DNA of 64,000 nucleotides from Sphingomonadaceae bacterium. Its GTDB lineage: Bacteria; Pseudomonadota; Alphaproteobacteria; Sphingomonadales; Sphingomonadaceae. Below are positions 11,359 through 18,969 of the stretch, piece after piece. Position 1 is the stretch's first letter; each line of letters begins with the position of its first letter. The stretch is taken from NCBI GenBank assembly GCA_002863155.1, contig PKED01000146.1:1-64000 (forward strand). Direction: 5' to 3'. The notes under the pieces were generated by a model, which worked only from the letters and a program-made list of their open reading frames with translations, had not been told where the DNA came from and did no database searches. The position numbers were made by a program, and so were the translations under genes.

Positions 11359-11462
11359 ATCGGGCAATCCAAGCGGTGGAGCATGATTGGGAGGAACTGA
11401 GGGGAAGCGTCGATCAGCAATTGCCGATCGGACAGACCGGCGCGACGAGGCCAAAGGATACG

Positions 11463-11527
11463 CTAAGCGCTGCGCAGGCACCGCTTAGGTTGCAGCGGGA
11501 GGTAGGCAGCACCGCGACTCAAGTCAA
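11463..11527 (-). promoter_or_regulatory. Candidate rho promoter with 5' leader hairpin
   Basis: On the minus strand, TTGACT (11527-11522) and TACCTC (11504-11499) are separated by 17 bp and could form a sigma-70-type promoter. Transcription would begin near 11491, directly before a perfect 7-bp inverted repeat CTAAGCG/CGCTTAG (11488-11463) with a 12-nt loop. The resulting rho leader would be about 130 nt. rho is often autoregulated through its leader, so the placement makes sense, but the promoter match is only moderate and is read by eye. Confidence 0.35.
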
Positions 11528-11549
11528 GCAAGGCGGCGCGCAGCTGCGA

Positions 11550-12005
11550 TCAAAAGGGCTGAACGATCGCCAGGATCGCGATGAACGCCACCGACACGCC
11601 GGGAATTTCGTTGAGCAGCCTGAGCGTTCGCCCTGACAACCTCGCCTCGCCCCGCGCCAGCCGCTTCGAATAGCCGACCGCCCAGCCATGATAGGCCGAT
11701 AGCGCGACGACCAGTATGATCTTCGCGTGCAGCCAGCCGAGCCCCGGCACACCGCTGAACAATCCCACATGCGCGGCCAGCATCAGGCCGAGCACCCAGA
11801 CGACCAGCATCGCCGGACCGAGAATGATCGAGCGCAGCTTCTTCTCGCGCTCGATCCAGCGCTCCGCCTGTGGGCCGGTCAGCCCGTCCTCCTGATGGTA
11901 GACGAGATAGCGCGGCAGCATGAACAGGCCCGCCATCCAGAAAATGACGAAAACGAGATGCGCTGCCTTCACCCACGGATAGGCCGAGCCGAGCCATCCC
12001 GCCAT
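11550..12005 (-). CDS. hemJ: Protoporphyrinogen oxidase HemJ (CopD-like membrane protein)
   Basis: Oxygen-independent-type protoporphyrinogen IX oxidase of the UPF0093/HemJ family (151 aa), an integral inner-membrane protein of heme synthesis. The ATG at 12005 follows the hemE stop by one base. The start MAGWLGSAYPWVKAAHLVFV contains the conserved first-helix His (KAAHL) and the WMAGLFMLPR segment; further helices lie around ILGPAMLVVWVLGLMLA, WLHAKIILVVALSAYHGW and the C-terminal VSVAFIAILAIVQPF, giving four transmembrane segments. Its position immediately downstream of hemE supports a role in the same pathway. Confidence 0.9.
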   Translation of the reverse strand: MAGWLGSAYPWVKAAHLVFVIFWMAGLFMLPRYLVYHQEDGLTGPQAERWIEREKKLRSIILGPAMLVVWVLGLMLAAHVGLFSGVPGLGWLHAKIILVVALSAYHGWAVGYSKRLARGEARLSGRTLRLLNEIPGVSVAFIAILAIVQPF

Positions 12006-12006
12006 C

Positions 12007-13023
12007 TCAGCGACGGACCCGGGCGACGAGCGCCTCGACATGGGTAATCGGTGTGTCCTGCAGAATGCCATGGCCCAGATTGAAGACGTGCGGGCGTTCG
12101 GGGAAAGCGGCGAGCACCCGGTCGACTGCCCGGTCGAGCGTTTCGCCGCCTGTGACCAAAGCGAGCGGATCGAGATTGCCCTGGACCGGCATTTCCGGCG
12201 GCAGCGCGGCATTCGCCCAGACCGGGTCGAGCGTTTCGTCCAGACCCAGCGCATCGACGTCGGTCTGCGTTGCATAGGTGACCAGCTTGGCCCCCGCCCC
12301 CTTGGGGAAACCGATGATCGTCGCCTGCGGAACACGCGCGCGCAGCCGCTTCACGATCGCGGCATTGGGGGCAATCACCCAATCCTCGAACTGTTGCGGT
12401 GAGAGGCTGCCGGCCCAGCTGTCGAACAGCTGGACGGCATCCACGCCCGCTGCAAACTGCGCGGCGAGGTAATCGACCGTCACGTCACTGATCGCCTCGA
12501 TGATCGCCCGAAACGCCGCCGGATCGCGATAAGCGAAGCGCCGCGTCTCGGCCTGGTCCTTGCTGCCATGTCCGGCGACCATATAGGTAGCGACCGTCCA
12601 TGGGCTTCCCGCAAAGCCCAGAAAGGTCGTGGCAGGCGCCAGCTGGGCCGCCACCTTGCGGACCGTGGCATAGACCGGCTCAAGCCGTGCGGGTGCCGCC
12701 TCCAGCGCCGCCAGCGCATGATCAACCAGCGCCGGCTTGAGCTCCGGCCCCTCGCCTGCACCGAAGCGCAGATTCTGCCCCATCGCCGACGGGACCATCA
12801 GGATATCCGAAAACAGGATGGCAGCGTCGAAATCGAACCGTCGCAGCGGCTGGATCGTCACTTCGGCGGCGGCATCGCTGTCGTTGACCAGGTCGAGAAA
12901 GCCGCCCTTTTCGGCTCGCAGCGCGCGATATTCCGGCAAATAGCGTCCCGCCTGGCGCATCAGCCAGATCGGTCGTCGCTCATGGCGTTCGCCCTTCAGC
13001 GTCGCGAGCAAAGGCTTCGTCAC
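12007..13023 (-). CDS. hemE: Uroporphyrinogen decarboxylase
   Basis: Decarboxylates uroporphyrinogen III to coproporphyrinogen III in heme synthesis (338 aa, cytosolic). The family signature RPIWLMRQAGRYLPEYRALR is at residues 17-36, and the second conserved region GFAGSPWTVATYMVAGHGSK is visible in the middle. The start is a GTG at 13023 (MTKPLLATLKGERHERRP); a purine-rich GGGAGAG lies about 15 bases upstream, a little far. hemE next to the origin is a hallmark of Alphaproteobacteria, and the adjoining intergenic region is the candidate oriC. Confidence 0.97.
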   Translation of the reverse strand: MTKPLLATLKGERHERRPIWLMRQAGRYLPEYRALRAEKGGFLDLVNDSDAAAEVTIQPLRRFDFDAAILFSDILMVPSAMGQNLRFGAGEGPELKPALVDHALAALEAAPARLEPVYATVRKVAAQLAPATTFLGFAGSPWTVATYMVAGHGSKDQAETRRFAYRDPAAFRAIIEAISDVTVDYLAAQFAAGVDAVQLFDSWAGSLSPQQFEDWVIAPNAAIVKRLRARVPQATIIGFPKGAGAKLVTYATQTDVDALGLDETLDPVWANAALPPEMPVQGNLDPLALVTGGETLDRAVDRVLAAFPERPHVFNLGHGILQDTPITHVEALVARVRR

Positions 13024-13329
13024 GGACAGGGTCGCTCTCCCTTACTACAATATAGAAGCTATTAAGAAGGTTGTTGAGATAGTGGCGCAGTGAAGCCTGG
13101 GGCTTAAGCAACCGCCCCGCAATTGCCAACAGCTTGCGCGCGACAAACGCGCCACCGGCCTGCGATTCGCACGACCCATGCCCGTTTTCCACAGCCTGTG
13201 TGGAGATTTGCCGCCTGTCGATCGCTGTGTGGATGACTCCATGTATGATCCACAGCGGTGCTCGGCTTGGCGGGCGGGCGGAGTTGCGCTAGCGTTTTTG
13301 CGCATGTTTTCCACATATCCGTCCCGCTG
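13024..13329. other. oriC: Candidate chromosomal replication origin (oriC)
   Basis: This 306-bp non-coding gap separates divergent hemE and ppsR. The hemE-proximal end (13041-13080) is about 70% A+T (28 of 40 counted), a plausible unwinding element, and also contains the hemE leader. The ppsR-proximal part holds five DnaA-box-like 9-mers: TTTTCCACA (13185-13193), TGTGGAGAT (13199-13207), TGTGGATGA (13228-13236), TGATCCACA (13246-13254) and TTTTCCACA (13307-13315). Two GANTC methylation sites (13164-13168 and 13235-13239) are also present. In Caulobacter the origin lies between hemE and the equivalent neighbouring gene, and the parS sites nearby agree. Genes on both sides are transcribed away from it. 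Confidence 0.8.
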
Positions 13330-14142
13330 ATGCGGCTGCACCTCCACCTGCTGTCGGATTCGACCGGCGAGACGCTGGAGAACATCGCCAAGGCAGCGCT
13401 TGCCCAATATGACGATGTCGAGACGATCCGTCATTTCTGGCCGATGGTGCGCAGCGAAGCCAATCTCGATCGAATTCTGCAAGAGATTGCTCAGAATCCG
13501 GGCCTTGTGCTGTTCACGCTCGTCAACCAGGGCATGCGGCGGACGCTCGAGGCGAAATGCCGCGCGCTCGGCCTGCCGGCAGTGGCTCCGCTCGATCCCG
13601 TCACCGACGCGCTGTCGGGATTGCTCGGCCAGCAGGCGAAGGCACGCCCGGGCCGCCAGCACATGCTCGATGCCGCCTATTTCCAGCGGGTCGAGGCGAT
13701 CCAGTTCACGATCGCCCATGACGACGGCATCGGCAGCGAGGATTGGGAAGAGGCCGATATCCTGCTCGCAGGCGTATCGCGATCGTCCAAGACGCCGACA
13801 TCGATCTATCTTGCCAACCGGGGATACAAGACCGCGAACATCCCGATCGTGATCGAACTGCCGCCGCCGCCGGCTTTGTTCGGTCTGCGTAATCCGCTGG
13901 TCGTCGGGCTCACGACCAGCGCCGATCGACTGATCCAGGTCCGCCGCAACCGGCTCCTGTCCCTCAACCAATCGCCCGAGACACCCTATGTCGATCAGGA
14001 AGCCGTCGCGCGCGAAGTCGCCTATGCGCGTCGCATGTTCGCCGACAATGGCTGGCCGGTGATCGATGTCACTCGCCGGTCGATCGAGGAAACCGCTGCC
14101 GCAGTGATCGCGTTGGTAAGCGAGCGGCGGAACGCGTCATGA
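13330..14142 (+). CDS. ppsR: Pyruvate, phosphate dikinase / PEP synthase regulatory protein
   Basis: Bifunctional kinase and phosphotransferase of the DUF299/PSRP family that inactivates and reactivates pyruvate phosphate dikinase or PEP synthase by threonine phosphorylation. The start MRLHLHLLSDSTGETLE at 13330 is the family N-terminus; a frame extension to 13258 runs through DnaA-like boxes and is rejected. The nucleotide-binding loop GVSRSSKTPTSIYLANRG is visible near residue 155. The length of 270 aa is normal. It is first in a plus-strand operon leading to maf, aroE, coaE and dnaQ. Confidence 0.93.
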   Translation: MRLHLHLLSDSTGETLENIAKAALAQYDDVETIRHFWPMVRSEANLDRILQEIAQNPGLVLFTLVNQGMRRTLEAKCRALGLPAVAPLDPVTDALSGLLGQQAKARPGRQHMLDAAYFQRVEAIQFTIAHDDGIGSEDWEEADILLAGVSRSSKTPTSIYLANRGYKTANIPIVIELPPPPALFGLRNPLVVGLTTSADRLIQVRRNRLLSLNQSPETPYVDQEAVAREVAYARRMFADNGWPVIDVTRRSIEETAAAVIALVSERRNAS

Positions 14143-14735
14143 GGCTGATCCTCGCATCGCAAAGCGCGTCGCGTCGGGCAATGTTGACGGCCGCTGGCGT
14201 GCCCTACACCTCCGTTGCTGCCGCGATCGACGAACTTTCGATCAAGGCTGCGCTGCTCGCGGAAAATGTCGCGCCGCGCGACATTGCCGATCGGCTGGCG
14301 GAGTTGAAAGCCCAGCGCGTCGGTGGCCTGAGCCCGGACGCGCTGGTGCTTGGTAGCGATTCGATCGCGGTGCTTGCCGATGGTCGTTTGCTCGACAAGC
14401 CCGAGAGCCGCGAGCAGGCACACGCACATCTGGAGGCGATGTCGAACAGCCGAATCGAGCTGATCAGCGCTGCCGTCATCGTTGAGGGGACGAACCCCGT
14501 CTGGCGTCATGTCGCCACGGCGCCGTTATGGGTGCGGCCGCTTTCGGACCGCTTTATCGAAGGCTATCTCGACACCGAATGGCCCGCCATTGCCGGGTGC
14601 GTCGGCTGTTTCCGAATGGAGGCGATGGGCGTGCAGCTGTTCGAGCGGATCGGCGGCGATCACTTCACCATTCTGGGCATGCCGTTGATCCCGGTGCTCG
14701 ATTATTGCCGTACGCGCGGGGTGATCGCGTCGTGA
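14139..14735 (+). CDS. maf: Maf-family nucleotide pyrophosphatase
   Basis: Maf/YceF-type nucleotide pyrophosphatase (198 aa) hydrolysing modified or non-canonical NTPs. The N-terminus MRLILASQSASRRAMLTAAG is the conserved Maf start, with SxSxxRxxL. The family ALVLGSDSIAV and the KPESREQAHAHL segment are both present, and the catalytic acidic region around LGSDSIA is intact. It overlaps ppsR by ATGA and its stop overlaps the aroE GTG. The precise subtype (Maf against YceF) is not determined from sequence alone. Confidence 0.93.
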   Translation: MRLILASQSASRRAMLTAAGVPYTSVAAAIDELSIKAALLAENVAPRDIADRLAELKAQRVGGLSPDALVLGSDSIAVLADGRLLDKPESREQAHAHLEAMSNSRIELISAAVIVEGTNPVWRHVATAPLWVRPLSDRFIEGYLDTEWPAIAGCVGCFRMEAMGVQLFERIGGDHFTILGMPLIPVLDYCRTRGVIAS

Positions 14736-15535
14736 CGCGTTATGCCGAAGTGATCGGCGATCCGATCGCCCAGTCCAAATCGCCGCTGATCCACGGCTTC
14801 TGGCTCGATGCGCTGGGGCTTGAGGGCAGCTACCGGGCGATGCGGGTCGAGGCATTGGCCGACTATTTCGACCGGCGGCGCGACGATCCCGACTGGTGCG
14901 GGTGCAACATCACTATCCCGCACAAGGTGGCCGCACTCGATCATGTCGCCGATCCGGGCGGCGTCCGGGCCTCGATTGGCGCGATCAACACGGTTTTCCG
15001 GGGCGAAGGTGGTGTCCTGACCGGCACCAACACCGATGCAGGCGGCTTTTATGCGCCGCTGGCGGGCGTCGATCTCGCGGACAAGCCGGTAGTGGTGATC
15101 GGCGCAGGCGGTGCCGCGCGCGCGATCCTGTTTGCGCTTGCGCGGTTGAACGTCGGGCCGGTGACCTTGATGGCGCGCAGTCCGCTGAAAGGCGCCGCCT
15201 TGCTGGCAATGTTCGGTCTAAAGGGGAGCGTGCAGCCGATCGGTGCGGCGCTGCCGCCCGCCGCGCTGCTCGTCAATGCCAGCCCGCTCGGCATGGCCGG
15301 TCAAGCGCCGCTGGCGATCGACCTTGCCCCGCTTGGCGACGATGCGATCGTCTATGATATCGTCTATGCGCCATTGCAGACCGAATTGCTTGCCGCGGCC
15401 GATGCGCGCGGGCTGGCGACGATCGACGGACTTGAAATGCTCGTCGGTCAGGCGGCTTTCGCGTTCGAGATCCTGTTCGACGCCGCGCCGCCGCGGGACC
15501 GCGACGATGAGCTTCGGGCCTTGCTGACCCGATGA
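14732..15535 (+). CDS. aroE: Shikimate dehydrogenase
   Basis: Reduces 3-dehydroshikimate to shikimate with NADPH in aromatic amino-acid synthesis (267 aa). The GTG at 14732 overlaps the maf stop (GTGA) and gives MTRYAEVIGDPIAQSKSPLIH, the conserved substrate-binding start; longer extensions lie inside maf. The catalytic Lys is in NITIPHKVAALDH and the NADP-binding loop is VVIGAGGAARAILFAL. The C-terminal MLVGQAAFAFE is also typical. Its stop overlaps the coaE start. Confidence 0.96.
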   Translation: MTRYAEVIGDPIAQSKSPLIHGFWLDALGLEGSYRAMRVEALADYFDRRRDDPDWCGCNITIPHKVAALDHVADPGGVRASIGAINTVFRGEGGVLTGTNTDAGGFYAPLAGVDLADKPVVVIGAGGAARAILFALARLNVGPVTLMARSPLKGAALLAMFGLKGSVQPIGAALPPAALLVNASPLGMAGQAPLAIDLAPLGDDAIVYDIVYAPLQTELLAAADARGLATIDGLEMLVGQAAFAFEILFDAAPPRDRDDELRALLTR

Positions 15536-16125
15536 TCACGCTGGGGCTCACCGGATCGATCGGGATGGGCAAATCGACTGTCGCGGCGATGTTTGTCGAT
15601 GAAGGCATCCCCGTCTTTGACGCCGATGCGACAGTCCACCGGCTGCAGGGACCCGGCGGCGATTTGGTGGCGGCGATCGAGGCCGCGTTTCCCGGTACGA
15701 CCGGCCCGTCGGGAGTCGACCGCGCCAGGCTGTCGGCGGCCGTCCTTCACGACGATTCGGCGATTCGGCGACTCGAGCAAATCGTCCACCCCGCCGTCGG
15801 CACGGCACGCGCGCGCTTTCTGGCCGATCACGCGACTCGGCCGATCATGGTGTTCGACGTGCCGTTGCTGTTTGAAACCGGTGGCGATGCCCATGTCGAC
15901 AAGGTTGCGGTGGTGTCGGCGGCGGCCGATGTCCAGCGCGCGCGCGTGCTTGCCCGTCCGGGCCAGAATGCGGCGAAGTTCGAAGCGATTCTTGCCCGCC
16001 AGCTGCCCGATGCGGAAAAGCGCCGCCGCGCCGATTTCGTCATCCCGACCGATGTTCCGTTCGACCGGACGCGTAGTGAAGTCCGTGCGGTCATCGCTTG
16101 CCTGTTGGCCCTACAAGGCGGATAA
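15532..16125 (+). CDS. coaE: Dephospho-CoA kinase
   Basis: Phosphorylates dephospho-CoA to complete coenzyme A synthesis (197 aa). The Walker A motif is in MITLGLTGSIGMGKSTVAAM at the very N-terminus. Further landmarks are VFDADATVHRL, the HPAVGTARARFL segment and the FDVPLLFETGGDAHVD substrate region. One difference from many homologues is ARPGQNAAKFEAILARQ, where the usual R of the RxxM(T/S) lid appears as RPGQNAAKF; this is common in alpha homologues. Start overlaps aroE by ATGA. Confidence 0.96.
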   Translation: MITLGLTGSIGMGKSTVAAMFVDEGIPVFDADATVHRLQGPGGDLVAAIEAAFPGTTGPSGVDRARLSAAVLHDDSAIRRLEQIVHPAVGTARARFLADHATRPIMVFDVPLLFETGGDAHVDKVAVVSAAADVQRARVLARPGQNAAKFEAILARQLPDAEKRRRADFVIPTDVPFDRTRSEVRAVIACLLALQGG

Positions 16126-16133
16126 TATGACCA

Positions 16134-16823
16134 ATGCGTGAAATCGTCTTTGACACCGAAACCACCGGGCTCAGCTTTTCAGGCGGCGACCGGCTGGTCG
16201 AGATCGGGTGCATCGAGATCGTCAACCGTGTCCCGACCGGCGAGCATTTTCACGTCTACGTCAATCCAGAACGGCCGATGCCGCCCGAAGCACAGGCGGT
16301 GCACGGCTTGTCGGACGTATTCCTGGCCGACAAGCGGCCCTTTGTGGAGCATGCCGACGATCTGCTCGCCTTTTTGGGTGACAGTCCGCTGGTTGCCCAT
16401 AATGCCAGCTTCGATTTCGGCTTTCTTAACGGCGAGCTGAAGCGCTGTGGTCGGCCACCGGTCGCGCTGGAGCGGATGGTCGATACGTTGGTGATCGCGC
16501 GGTCGCGCCATCCCGGCGCCAAGCATTCGCTCGATGCGCTGTGCACGCGCTATGGGATCGATCGCAGCCACCGCGTGCAGCACGGTGCGCTGCTCGATGC
16601 CCAATTGCTGGCGCAGGTCTATGTCGAGCTGACCGGCGGCCGTCAGATCGGCCTTGGGCTGGTTAGCGAAACGGTCGAGTCGGGCGCACCCGTACTTGCC
16701 GCCACGCTGGCGCCGAGCACGGTCCGGCCCGCGCGCCAGTTCACACCCAGCGCGGAAGAAGCCGCCCGCCACGCCAAATTCATCGAATCGATCAGCCAGC
16801 CATTGTGGGAGGCCACCAGCTGA
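16134..16823 (+). CDS. dnaQ: DNA polymerase III subunit epsilon (3'-5' exonuclease)
   Basis: Proofreading exonuclease of the replicase (229 aa). The ATG at 16134 gives MREIVFDTETTGLS with ExoI DxE in DTETTG. ExoII lies in LVAHNASFDFGFLN and ExoIII in HRVQHGALLDAQLLAQVY (HxxxxxD). A candidate beta-clamp peptide GRQIGLGL follows at about residue 165, then a short C-terminal segment expected to bind the polymerase alpha subunit. It closes the maf-aroE-coaE-dnaQ run, an order shared with Caulobacter next to its origin. Confidence 0.95.
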   Translation: MREIVFDTETTGLSFSGGDRLVEIGCIEIVNRVPTGEHFHVYVNPERPMPPEAQAVHGLSDVFLADKRPFVEHADDLLAFLGDSPLVAHNASFDFGFLNGELKRCGRPPVALERMVDTLVIARSRHPGAKHSLDALCTRYGIDRSHRVQHGALLDAQLLAQVYVELTGGRQIGLGLVSETVESGAPVLAATLAPSTVRPARQFTPSAEEAARHAKFIESISQPLWEATS

Positions 16824-16894
16824 TCTGACGCGGAAATGCGTTCCCGCGCGTTTCGATACTGCCCGCGCGCCCCGCGCCAATATGGGAGAAGAGC

Positions 16895-17467
16895 ATGGAT
16901 ATTCGTCTTTCGGGCCACCAGGTCGACACCGGCAGCGCCCTGCGCGAACGCGTGACCGAACGACTTCAGGGGATTGCCGACAAATATTTCTCGCGCGCGC
17001 TTTCCGCGCAGGTGACGATCGGCAAGGGGCCGCACGATGTCGGCTTTACGTGCGACATCGTCGCGCATGTCATGCACGGCGTCGTGCTGAAGGGCAGCCA
17101 TGCCGCGATGGACGCCCATAACAGTTTCGAAGGGGCCTCCGACAAGATCGAGAAGCAGCTGCGCCGCTATGTCCGGCGTCTGAAGGACCGCAACGGTGGG
17201 CCGGCGCCGATCGATGGCCTCGACAATGCCGGTTACACGCTGTTCGTCGAGCCCGAGGCCGAGGCCGAACCCGCCGATTTCCCGCCGATCATCGCCGAAA
17301 CGCGGGTCGACGTGCCGGATGCGACCGTTTCGGACGCCGTGATGATGCTCGATCTGCGCAACACGACCGCGCTTCTTTTCCGCAACAGCGGCACCGGCGC
17401 CTACAACATGGTCTATCGCCGGGGAGACGGCACGATCGGATGGGTGGAACCCAATCGGAACCGGTGA
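16895..17467 (+). CDS. hpf: Ribosome hibernation-promoting factor, long form
   Basis: Ribosome-associated factor (190 aa) that dimerises 70S ribosomes in stationary phase. The N-terminal domain begins MDIRLSGHQVDTGSALRERV and contains the conserved helix and KGPHDVGFTCDIVAH; the C-terminal dimerisation domain, from about residue 130, holds ETRVDVPDATVSDAVMMLD and the YNMVYRRGDGTIGWVEP ending typical of long HPF. A good ribosome-binding site (GGGAGAAG) lies 4 bases before the ATG. It is followed by ptsN after 80 bp, a frequent pairing. Confidence 0.95.
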   Translation: MDIRLSGHQVDTGSALRERVTERLQGIADKYFSRALSAQVTIGKGPHDVGFTCDIVAHVMHGVVLKGSHAAMDAHNSFEGASDKIEKQLRRYVRRLKDRNGGPAPIDGLDNAGYTLFVEPEAEAEPADFPPIIAETRVDVPDATVSDAVMMLDLRNTTALLFRNSGTGAYNMVYRRGDGTIGWVEPNRNR

Positions 17468-17547
17468 CGCTTTCGCTTGCAGGGAATAGGCGCTAAGCCG
17501 CAGCCGGTCGCCCCCCTGCGGCGGCAGCGGCAATCGCCGCGTCAGGA

Positions 17548-18021
17548 ATGATCATGATCGCGTATAGTAAGCTGCTGCTGCCCGACACGGTGCTCGCCGA
17601 TATTGCCGTGACGAGCAAGAAGGCGCTGCTCAACCAGCTTGCCGGTGCGGCGGCACAGGCGCATGGGCTCGATGCCAAGCTGATCGCCTCGGCGCTTGCT
17701 GATCGGGAGCGGATCGGATCGACCGGCTTTGGCGGCGGCATCGCGATCCCGCATGCCAAACCCGCCGGGTTGACTCATGTCGTGGGCGTCTTTGCCCGGC
17801 TCGCCAGCCCGATCGATTTCCAGGCGATCGACGAGCTGCCGGTCGATCTGGTGTTCATGATGCTGTCGCCCCCCGATGCCGGCGCCGATCATCTGAAGGC
17901 ACTGGCCGCCGTGTCACGGCGACTGCGCGAGCTTGGATTCGTCGCGAAATTGCGCGGCGCCGGCTCTCCCGATGCGCTTTATGCGCTGTGGACCGGCGAT
18001 GAAGCACGCGACGCCGCCTGA
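17548..18021 (+). CDS. ptsN: Nitrogen-type PTS EIIA component PtsN
   Basis: Phosphocarrier of the regulatory PTS-Ntr chain (157 aa), which modulates potassium transport, stringent response and other targets through protein contacts. The EIIA-Ntr active site GFGGGIAIPHAKPAG carries phosphorylatable His69; the N-terminal IAYSKLLLPDTVLADI and the central SPIDFQAIDELPVDLVFMM are family-typical. Two Met codons (17548 and 17554) are possible starts. It follows hpf, and its 3' end overlaps the next gene by 23 bp. Confidence 0.94.
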   Translation: MIMIAYSKLLLPDTVLADIAVTSKKALLNQLAGAAAQAHGLDAKLIASALADRERIGSTGFGGGIAIPHAKPAGLTHVVGVFARLASPIDFQAIDELPVDLVFMMLSPPDAGADHLKALAAVSRRLRELGFVAKLRGAGSPDALYALWTGDEARDAA

Positions 18022-18481
18022 TCGCGCTGCGCAGGCATTGGGGGCCGAGGCTCATTACCGCGCGCTCGAATCGCTCTATGCCGCCGCGCCGATCAATCAT
18101 CTGTTCGATTCGGCGATCGAGATCCCCGAACGCGGCTGCTCGCGCATCCGGTTCAACATCGATGCGCGCCATTTTCACGCAGCGGGCGCGGCGCACGGCA
18201 CGATCTATTTCAAGATGCTTGACGATGCGGCCTTTTACGCCGCCAACACGCTCGTCACCGATCGCTTCCTGCTGACGACTCAGTTCAACCTGCTGTTCAC
18301 CCGACCGTTGAGCGAAGGGCCGGTGACGGCCGAGGGACGCTGGATCAGCGGCCAGCGCCGCGTCCTGATCGCCGATGCGCGGCTGATCGACAGCGTGGGC
18401 GAGGAGGTGGCGCGCGGTACCGGCACCTTCATGCGCTCGCGAATCGCGCTTGCCTCGCTGCCCGGTTACCGGATGCGATGA
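17999..18481 (+). CDS. PaaI/hotdog-fold thioesterase-like protein
   Basis: A 160-residue single hotdog-fold protein, probably an acyl-CoA thioesterase. The ATG at 17999 (MKHATPPDRAAQALGAEAHY) overlaps ptsN by 23 bp; longer extensions lie entirely in ptsN. The HAAGAAHGTIYFKMLDDAAFYA segment matches the PaaI-type HGG/D catalytic helix, although the glycine pair is AHGT here, and the strand TTQFNLLFTRPLSEGPVTAEG is typical. The substrate is unknown. Its stop overlaps the DUF1491 start (ATGA). Confidence 0.8.
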   Translation: MKHATPPDRAAQALGAEAHYRALESLYAAAPINHLFDSAIEIPERGCSRIRFNIDARHFHAAGAAHGTIYFKMLDDAAFYAANTLVTDRFLLTTQFNLLFTRPLSEGPVTAEGRWISGQRRVLIADARLIDSVGEEVARGTGTFMRSRIALASLPGYRMR

Positions 18482-18816
18482 CCGATCGGTTGCCGACGCA
18501 TCTCGCCGTCGGCGCGCTGCTGCGCCGGGTCAACGACGCGGGCGGCCTGGGTACTGTACTCGCGCGCGGCGATCCCGATTCGGGGATGGTGCTGATCGTC
18601 ATCGCAGAGAGAGGCGGCAATTATCGCTTGATCGAGCGCGGGATGACCGCCGATGGGCGATCCGCACTGCTGCCGGCGGGGCCCAGCCAAGCGGATGTTC
18701 AGGACATTGCTGATTATTGGCAACGCCGACGTCGTGCCGACCCCGATTTGTGGGTTATTGAACTGGATATCGCACAGGCCGAACGACTCGCCGCTGAAAC
18801 GATCGGTATCGGTTGA
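18478..18816 (+). CDS. DUF1491 family protein
   Basis: A 112-residue protein of the alphaproteobacterial DUF1491 family with no known function. The start MTDRLPTHLAVGALLRRV and the pattern GxGTVLARGDPDSGMVLIVI then RGGNYRLIERG fit the family, which resembles a small beta-rich fold with a C-terminal helix (LWVIELDIAQAERLAAE). There is no signal or membrane segment. It is translationally coupled to the upstream thioesterase. A 153-bp spacer follows before the cell-wall hydrolase. Confidence 0.8.
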   Translation: MTDRLPTHLAVGALLRRVNDAGGLGTVLARGDPDSGMVLIVIAERGGNYRLIERGMTADGRSALLPAGPSQADVQDIADYWQRRRRADPDLWVIELDIAQAERLAAETIGIG

Positions 18817-18969
18817 CCTTTTCGTAACCTGCGGCCAACGGGGCGCCTTCGAAGACGCGTTGTGCTGCCCGATGTGCGATATCGGTCGGTTACGCAGTCG
18901 GGGGGCCCGCCCGGTACGATCGCCAGATTGCCGATCCGACCGCGCACCCACCGCATATAATGATGGTCA

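Noticed and set aside
13258..13329. Upstream extension of ppsR
   Set aside because: It would translate through DnaA-like boxes; the Met at 13330 begins the conserved family N-terminus.
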